Below, one piece after another: positions 58,390 to 64,000 of a stretch of 64,000 nucleotides of DNA (positions are counted from its first letter, which is position 1; each line of letters starts with the position of its first letter). The stretch spans positions 25,942,468-26,006,467 of the forward strand of contig CM046299.1 of assembly GCA_025267735.1 (NCBI GenBank). The letters are read 5' to 3'. Under the pieces are notes generated by a model that saw nothing but the letters and a program-made list of their open reading frames with translations, did not search any database and was not told the DNA's origin. The translations under genes and the position numbers were made by a program. This stretch comes from Mactra quadrangularis (taxonomy: Eukaryota > Mollusca > Bivalvia > Venerida > Mactridae).

Positions 58390-59526
58390 CTATTTACTAG
58401 CCATCATTGACTGACCTGGTGAACTAGGTTTAAATAACTGATTGTCAATAAACAGTTTATCACGCACTAAGACCGCTCGCTTTCCAGCTTTTCTTGCATT
58501 TATAAGTTCAGGTATTAAAGAGCGGCGACGGTCTAAAATTTCTGGGGGTAGTTGCTCCGAAACATTATATGGTGTAGATTTTAGATTAACTTGTTTCAAA
58601 GAATTTTTAACCAACATTCTTGAATCGGTATCTTTGAATTTGGCCACAATTGGTCGAACTTTTCCACGAGTGAATTGACCAACTCGATGAGCACGATCAA
58701 TTAAGATACTCATTTCCGGATTGCTTATATTTAGCACATTTTTGCAAAATTGGAGCACTTTCTCTACACAATTTTCACTATAACGTGACGAACTATCTTG
58801 TTGTGTATTAAAACGTTGAGGTTCATTGATGGGTGTTGGTTGGTTTACGCCTGGCTCATGAGAATCATTGGAAATATTTGAATCCATCGTTGCATTATTA
58901 ATTGAGCCGGGTTCAATCACTTGGCGAATAGCAGAAGAGTGATGACTTGGTCCTTCCGGTATGCCAAAAAATAGAAGGTTATCGCTCATAGAGCGTACTT
59001 TTAAATCAAGTAAACTTTCGGTCATTGATTCATTCATTAATTTCAAGTTTTTGTTTTCACGAGATAAGTTATTGACCTCGCTGGATAGTTGACCCAGTTT
59101 GTGGTTGTTTTCAATGGCCTGTGTTGACATACTTTCGTATTGTTCAGACATAAATTTTTGACTAGATTCAATATCCATAATCTTTTTGTTCATATCATTC
59201 AATCTGTCTGTGATGTTGTTTATAGATGACTGAATAGAATTCAACTGGCTTAATTTTTCATCCATACCAGTGAGACGTTTTAATATAGAGTCCATTATAT
59301 CAGATTGTTGATTTGTAATAGCTGACATTGGATTTAAATTCGTGTAGGATGGAGTATATGGGTAAGTAGGTGGCATGCACATTGGAGGCGATCCATAATT
59401 CAACGTCGGTGTTTGTGGAGCGGTTGATTGAGAAGCGGGTGGGGTAGCCGCCATTGTTGATTGCCGCTTGACTTCTTTGTTGTCACTTGCCGGCGATATT
59501 TTCCCTTGTTTGCGTTTATTACCCAT
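58390..59526 (-). CDS. Inner LINE ORF1 RNA-binding protein
   Basis: 378 codons from the ATG at 59526 (MGNKRKQGK); a longer frame of 385 codons would need a TTG start. A basic N-terminus is followed by a proline/serine/threonine-rich segment (TPPASQSTAPQTPT), then a predicted coiled coil (about residues 85-165, heptads such as LTGMDEKLSQLNSIQSSI). A C-terminal domain (LLFFGIPEG, IDRAHRVGQ, RPIVAKFKD, and the final KAGKRAVLVRDKLFIDNQLF) matches the L1-type ORF1 RNA-binding region (transposase_22-like). Its role would be RNA binding and chaperoning for retrotransposition. No stop or frameshift. Confidence 0.88.
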   Translation of the reverse strand: MGNKRKQGKISPASDNKEVKRQSTMAATPPASQSTAPQTPTLNYGSPPMCMPPTYPYTPSYTNLNPMSAITNQQSDIMDSILKRLTGMDEKLSQLNSIQSSINNITDRLNDMNKKIMDIESSQKFMSEQYESMSTQAIENNHKLGQLSSEVNNLSRENKNLKLMNESMTESLLDLKVRSMSDNLLFFGIPEGPSHHSSAIRQVIEPGSINNATMDSNISNDSHEPGVNQPTPINEPQRFNTQQDSSSRYSENCVEKVLQFCKNVLNISNPEMSILIDRAHRVGQFTRGKVRPIVAKFKDTDSRMLVKNSLKQVNLKSTPYNVSEQLPPEILDRRRSLIPELINARKAGKRAVLVRDKLFIDNQLFKPSSPGQSMMASK

Positions 59527-59577
59527 AGTAGATATAATTAATTCCAAGGGATAGTAATATTACCTTTACCCTAATGT

Positions 59578-60462
59578 TCATTTTAATAAAGCTTGGCACA
59601 TATTCCAGTAGAAAACTTGATGTTTATTTTTTTTGCTCGAGCCACAAATTTTTTCTTGTCCGCCATTTTCCACCGGACGTGACGGACAATGGTCACTCCA
59701 TTCATTCGGTGCACAGACCGTGAAATCTTTAATTAACGTGAAATAGTTCTCATGTGTCAATAAGTAATCAATGGTTGATGCCCCATTATTAGATATATAT
59801 GTGTAAGAGTTAGAATCACCTATTCTACCGTTGGCGATACGTATACACGATGCCTTGCATAATTCAATTAATTTTCTACCATGAGTATTACATACTGTAT
59901 CAATAGAGGCCCTGTCGAGGGTCAAATCTGGACAATAATCATCATCGTCTAAATGAACATTGGTAGAATCATTACATATATAATCATTTTTATTACCAAT
60001 ACGACTATTCCAGTCGCCAATCAAAAATAGTGAGCCTTGGCTCTCAAAATCACAAATATCATTTTGAAGAACATCAAATAAATCAACATTTACAATATTA
60101 TAAATAGGCGAGTTCTCACACCAAATATATACACCACACAAATATACATCATTGTGGAAGTGAAAAAACTGTTTATCTAATTTTAACCAAATTATAGCGT
60201 CATGATGAGATCGTACAATCTTAACACCATCCGCAATCGACTCTTTAATATACACTACAATACCACCACTATTGCGTAAAGCACGTCTATTTTGATACTT
60301 CCGGTAAAAATTATAACTTTTATAACCAGATATATCAATCTTACTATGTTTATTGGTCCAACTTTCCATTAAAAATATGATGTCATTTGATGTTAAAAGT
60401 TCAACAAAATCCGGAGAATCCTTCTTGTCGTCAGTTAATCCGTTAACGTTCCATGAAATCAC
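59578..60462 (-). CDS. Outer LINE ORF2, endonuclease part
   Basis: 294 codons, ending where the inner LINE begins. Motifs: ISWNVNG at the start, ESWT (about residue 34), GDWNSRIG (about 150), TIDYLL (about 235) and SDHCP (about 260), the full set expected of an apurinic-type LINE endonuclease. The first codon shown is GTG; upstream the frame is open back to the ORF1 stop (VEGELNVISWN), with no ATG before residue 32. It belongs with the RT part at 52114-54735. Confidence 0.9.
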   Translation of the reverse strand: MISWNVNGLTDDKKDSPDFVELLTSNDIIFLMESWTNKHSKIDISGYKSYNFYRKYQNRRALRNSGGIVVYIKESIADGVKIVRSHHDAIIWLKLDKQFFHFHNDVYLCGVYIWCENSPIYNIVNVDLFDVLQNDICDFESQGSLFLIGDWNSRIGNKNDYICNDSTNVHLDDDDYCPDLTLDRASIDTVCNTHGRKLIELCKASCIRIANGRIGDSNSYTYISNNGASTIDYLLTHENYFTLIKDFTVCAPNEWSDHCPSRPVENGGQEKICGSSKKNKHQVFYWNMCQALLK

Positions 60463-60486
60463 ATTAAGTTCACCTTCTACGCACCC

Positions 60487-60655
60487 CTAGTCACTACACG
60501 GCACCCTCTTTCCGTCAATGTACAGTGTGTCATACGCCAACCATGCACGTTTGTTTTGGGCCTTCGCTTCTTTAAGTTTCGGCAACAGTTTTCTACTTGT
60601 TGAATTTTCTTCAAGATATAATTCTGATTGAAGTGTTCCGAATTCATTCGACTTA
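60487..60655 (-). CDS. Outer LINE ORF1, C-terminal fragment
   Basis: About 56 codons ending in TAG (60487-60489). It reads SRKLLPKLKEAKAQNKRAWL then DTLYIDGKRV, the same pattern as the inner ORF1 end (SLIPELINARKAGKRAVLVR, DKLFIDNQLF). The similarity stops near 60655, marking 5' truncation of the outer LINE. ORF2 follows in the same frame after the single TAG. Confidence 0.75.
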
Positions 60656-61785
60656 TAACACAATAAAGGAATTTAAATTGTTGATCTACAAAGCGAAAAT
60701 GTCTTAATTGACAATAGTTATTGAATAAACAAGCGCATTGTTTTTGTATATAATATTTGTCATACTATATGGCTAAATGTTATTTTTTCATCATTCTTTT
60801 CATACTTTAATATCTTCCATTTGCGCTTAATTTTATCTTATATTTTGGATGAATAACTAATTACGTATAGTACGGGTTGAGTTGTCCACGGGTTGAGTTG
60901 TCCCGTCACCGTTTAAACCCATTTAGTTAGCACTATAGCTTAAATTTTTCAGCGAACCCGTTTGTATACTGTTATTGAACGGACCTGATGAAAATTAAAA
61001 TTTAAAAAAAGCGGCTAATGATGTTGTGGAAATCAGAACATAGTAAGCGCATACTTCTGTCAGTGACTATCAACTGCTTAAACACAATTTAAAATCAGTG
61101 GTAGGAAGGCGAATGACCATAGAAATAATATCATGACCAATTTAATACAGGAATCAAACCCAATCAACTTCGATCAGTGAGTTGTTTGCTACCAAAAGAC
61201 CTTACGGACTGGCCTTCGATGTTAAAAAAACAACAAAAAGCTAATTTTCACCATAAAACTCAATATATACTGCAAGACCATAATTTTGAATATTTGTAGA
61301 GTAAATAATAGGTCAGAGTGGCACATTTGATTAATATGCTCAAAAAGTCAATAATTGGCCATAACCTATTAAATTGAACTAAACACATGTGTGTTGTTGC
61401 TCAACTTGTTCGATTCTTTCTGCTTGGTAAAATGTGTGACAATTTTGACAGGACATTTAACAAAGAATCAATTTAGTATGACCTTAGTAACAAGATGACA
61501 TTTTGTTTGTTTCACAAATTAAAGTTTATGATATATATTCTTGCGCCATTTTTCTCCTTTTTCTTAACAGGAACAAGTTGTGTTTACCAGAGGGTTCAGT
61601 CTATTTCTCCTTTAACACAGGGCATTGTACTATTGTGATATCATGGTATGAATATTTTCTGAGAAGAAAAGACTTGTAAGGTTCCTTCCTTTTCATCTAA
61701 AAGTCAAATAATGGTGTGCAAAAATCAAAGTTTTAAAAACCGGGATTACCAATATTAAAATATCTTATTATTTTATCTATTGTAG
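60656..61785. other. Probable intron, unassigned apart from a SINE remnant
   Basis: A CGGGTTGAGTTG motif repeated twice lies at 60868-60897. A diverged SINE lies at 61030-61215. A branch/polypyrimidine-like stretch ending TTGTAG precedes 61786. Confidence 0.4.
61030..61215 (-). mobile_element. SINE family B remnant
   Basis: Body match on the minus strand (CTGTCAGTGACTATCAACTG, CAGTGGTAGGAAGGCGAATG) and a decayed tRNA-like head near 61145-61200. Confidence 0.65.
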
Positions 61786-63122
61786 GTCATGTCCAGGTAG
61801 CAGTATTCATTATGTTCCTGAGACGATTGACTCATTATTTAAGTTGGTTGATGTCAAACGTATAAACAAACATTTGAAAGATAAGATGGTTTCCATGACA
61901 TCTTTGAGAAACTCTAATGACACAAAGTTAGATGCATTGAAAGAGGAAAGACGTGAAGCTGAAAAGCAAGTTGAAATATTTGAGAAAGCATTGATATCAA
62001 TTATAAGAAAATCTGCCAAGGATTGATGCCAAGTTTCAAGAATTAGAAAATGATATTCTACAAGACAAACACAACATCGATGCTGTTAACGATGAATTAC
62101 AACAGTCAGAAAATAAATTGAAGAAATCAGATGGCAACAGATCACAAAGATTTGTTTGTGGCAAACAAGCCGAGAAACAGCTAAAAGAAGCAGATAGATT
62201 AATGATTAAACAGGAAAAGAGAAGTCAGCAAGATACATCATTGTCATTCTCTCCTAACCAGTCTGTGATGAATTATGTTAAAGGTTTACATGGTATTGGT
62301 CAAGTATATGTTAGAAGGAAGAATATGTACAGAATCAAAGGACAGAGAGATATTAATATAAAAATCTCTGGTGACTATGAGACATGTGATTCTATTGGAT
62401 GTTGTCTAACCAAAGATAACAAACTTCTTGTTACTGACTATAGGAACAAAAAATTAAAACGTATAAATTTAGATACAATGAATGTAGAAGATTCATGTAA
62501 GTTAGGTGGTTATCCTCTTGGTGTTTGTTGTATCAGTGATAAACAAGTTGCTGTGGCATGTAGAGATCCATACAGTATACAATTTGTATCTATTGTTCAG
62601 AAAATGTCTCCTACAAGACTGATTAATTTACCACATGAGTGTTATGGTATTGCTTTCAATGATAACAAGATCTATTTGACAGACAAATATTATTCACTGT
62701 ATGTATACAAGATGGATGGTACTTTGATGAATACTATTACTTGTGACAACACTGGAACAAGACTATTTGCTTATATTAGACATGTTACTTTTAATGAGAA
62801 TGGAGACAAAATGTTTGTTGCTGATGCAAAAAAGGGACTTATCTGTTTAGATAGAAATGGTAACCATCTATCAACTGTCAGTGACAGTGACTTGAAGTTT
62901 GCAGTTGGTGTATGTGTTCATAGTAATGGTTGTGTATTTGTTACTGGGTGGAATTCTCACAATGTGATACAATATAATGAGGATGGAAAGAAGATGGATG
63001 TTATTATCAAACAACAAGATGGATTATACAAACCAGCAGCAGTATGTTTTCATCAGAAACTGAATAGATTGTTTGTTACCATGGGTAACAGTGATGTTGT
63101 AAAAATGTATGAGTTAGAGTAG
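61786..63122 (+). CDS. TRIM-type coiled-coil/NHL-like protein, 3' exon, one frameshift
   Basis: A TTGTAG acceptor at 61780-61785 precedes the exon, which opens with a leftover G then SCPGSSIHYVPETIDSLFKL. A coiled coil follows (LDALKEERREAEKQVEIFEK, then FQELENDILQ and LQQSENKLKK). From about 62340 there is a propeller-like C-terminus of about 260 residues, with repeats such as LLVTDYRNKKLKRINLDTM, YGIAFNDNKIYLTDKYYSLY, MFVADAKKGLICLDRNGNHL and VFVTGWNSHNVIQYNEDGK, typical of NHL-type blades. The pattern fits the C-terminal part of TRIM/B-box proteins, which are highly expanded in bivalves; RING and B-box exons are not in view and may lie upstream. The frame shifts by one base at about 62021 (stop TGA 62024-62026), so it is either a pseudogene or an assembly error. 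Ends at TAG 63120-63122. Confidence 0.8.
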
Positions 63123-64000
63123 TTATACTTAATACTTGTACACATTGTGTGATAATATTTGTGACAAAACAGCAGTGTACATTTGAAAACATTTTTTGTG
63201 AGTAGATGACATGTTTGTATAGGACAATGTTTGATTTTTACTTACGTTACTAAAATTTCTCAACTATAATTACACACTCGACACTGGGGTCGAAATGTTT
63301 CTTTACACATGTTCATTTTTGTTAGTTGACAATATTTCTTGATTTACTTCAAATGTTGTTGTTAGTTTCACAGCAAATGTATAATTTTTTATGAACACTT
63401 AATTATGTTCTTTCACCCTCCCTCTTTAAAAAGATTTGTTTTTAATGAAAAATGACTTTAATTCATAAATTATTTAATTCATACAAAAGTTTAAGTTTTC
63501 AGTGAAAGTATGAAAAAATACATTTGTAAGAAACATTTGGACCTCAGTGTATCTGTAAGGATGATGTGAAACGGACAGCAATTGTCATTTTGTTTGGGGA
63601 CATTGCCGAAGGCACTTCCTTTTCTATACAAGTTCGTCTTTGAACAACTTCTTTATTAAGCAGTAAATATGGCTTTGACAAATTATCTCCCTTTACTAAA
63701 ATTGAATGTTTTGGTGAATTTACTTCTTTTTCTGACATTTTAAAAATTTTAATACATTTTAATTATCTAAACCCATGTAGCATTAAACCTTTTTAACTGA
63801 TTGTTTTAAATTTTGAGTGAAATCTTTACCTTTATATAATCATTTTAAATCTATTTATAGAGCTAAAACAAGGTAAAGCTTAAATGATTTATTTTTTTTC
63901 TCACTAAAGTTGTCCTTATCAACCATCTACACTTGCAAAATTTGGAATCTGATGAGAGACTGTCTCATAAATTTAGCTCAGATCATTAGGTTACAGACTC
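63123..64000. other. 3' flank of the TRIM/NHL-like gene
   Basis: AT-rich, probably 3' untranslated and intergenic DNA. The 64-codon minus-strand frame at 63544-63738 has no recognisable domain. Confidence 0.4.

Larger units (their letters stand above)
54738..59572 (-). mobile_element. Inner LINE, nearly complete
   Basis: On the minus strand: a very short 5' leader, ORF1 (58390-59526), ORF2 (54946-58385, one frameshift), a 3' untranslated region of about 200 nt, and a TTGAA repeat tail (complement of about 54738-54756). It is inserted in the same orientation inside the ORF2 of a related LINE. Both 3' untranslated regions contain an ACAAAGTACA-like block. Exact ends and target duplication could not be fixed. 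Confidence 0.85.
51905..60655 (-). mobile_element. Outer LINE, 5'-truncated, interrupted by a second LINE
   Basis: Minus-strand order: ORF1 C-terminus (60487-60655), endonuclease (59578-60462), then after a nested LINE (about 54738-59572) the reverse transcriptase and zinc-finger part (52114-54735), a 3' untranslated region of about 200 nt and a TTCTG repeat tail near 51908-51925. Truncation inside ORF1 is typical of LINE insertion. No convincing target duplication was found. The clade is uncertain: no RNase H is visible, and an apurinic-type endonuclease is present. Confidence 0.85.

Noticed and set aside
63544..63738. 64-codon minus-strand frame beside the TRIM/NHL-like gene
   Set aside because: No domain, and no conserved start or partner exon seen.

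Overview
The window looks like intergenic and intronic DNA of an invertebrate animal, most likely a bivalve mollusc or another lophotrochozoan. This is inferred from four things: AT-rich DNA with very few long reading frames; two tRNA-derived SINE families; non-LTR retrotransposons with no bacterial or plant hallmarks; and at the right edge the 3' exon of a TRIM-type coiled-coil plus NHL-like propeller gene of the kind greatly expanded in bivalves. No virus or toxin gene was recognised. Almost everything that can be named is a transposable element, and many elements sit inside others.

Bases 1-27,300 are a mosaic of cut-and-paste DNA elements and SINEs. Five elements have pogo/Tigger-like ends (CAGT..AACC type) and TA target duplications (starts 1717, 9557, 10821, 14907, 24944). 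Two of them carry the same 1589-bp element (2372-3960 and 11736-13324) in opposite orientation; I find no difference between the copies where I compared them, and each has its own 6-bp target duplication. hAT-like elements with TAGGG-type ends and 8-bp duplications lie at 4937, 5865, 14076 (inside a SINE) and 20133. A ten-copy 73-bp satellite (9571-10302) has grown inside one pogo-like element.

Bases 27,300-45,000 hold a Harbinger-like MITE (27410), an unusually CpG-rich inverted-repeat element (28522-29102), a 4.2-kb hAT-like element (33371-37538) carrying two further elements, a Tc1 remnant with a broken transposase start (38862-39509), several copies of a GGGGTCC-containing MITE, and a 42-bp satellite built on ACGAAAACAAC (42855-43808).

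Bases 45,186-49,509 form a diverged 4.3-kb palindrome. Each arm carries a SINE and a decayed copy of the same gene, whose surviving pieces suggest a PIN-like nuclease (inference) followed by a CXC-type cysteine-rich domain. Bases 50,131-51,810 are an element with terminal inverted repeats of about 85 bp and an internal degenerate tandem repeat.

Bases 51,905-60,655 are two related LINEs on the minus strand, one inserted into the endonuclease/RT reading frame of the other. The inner LINE has a complete ORF1 and an ORF2 broken only by one apparent single-base loss in an A run. In both LINEs ORF2 has no AUG ahead of the endonuclease domain and starts almost on top of the ORF1 stop.

The only convincing host coding sequence is 61,786-63,122 (+), the last exon or exons of a TRIM/NHL-like gene, with one frameshift near 62,021. 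Other gene calls (30.4-33.2 kb) are weak.
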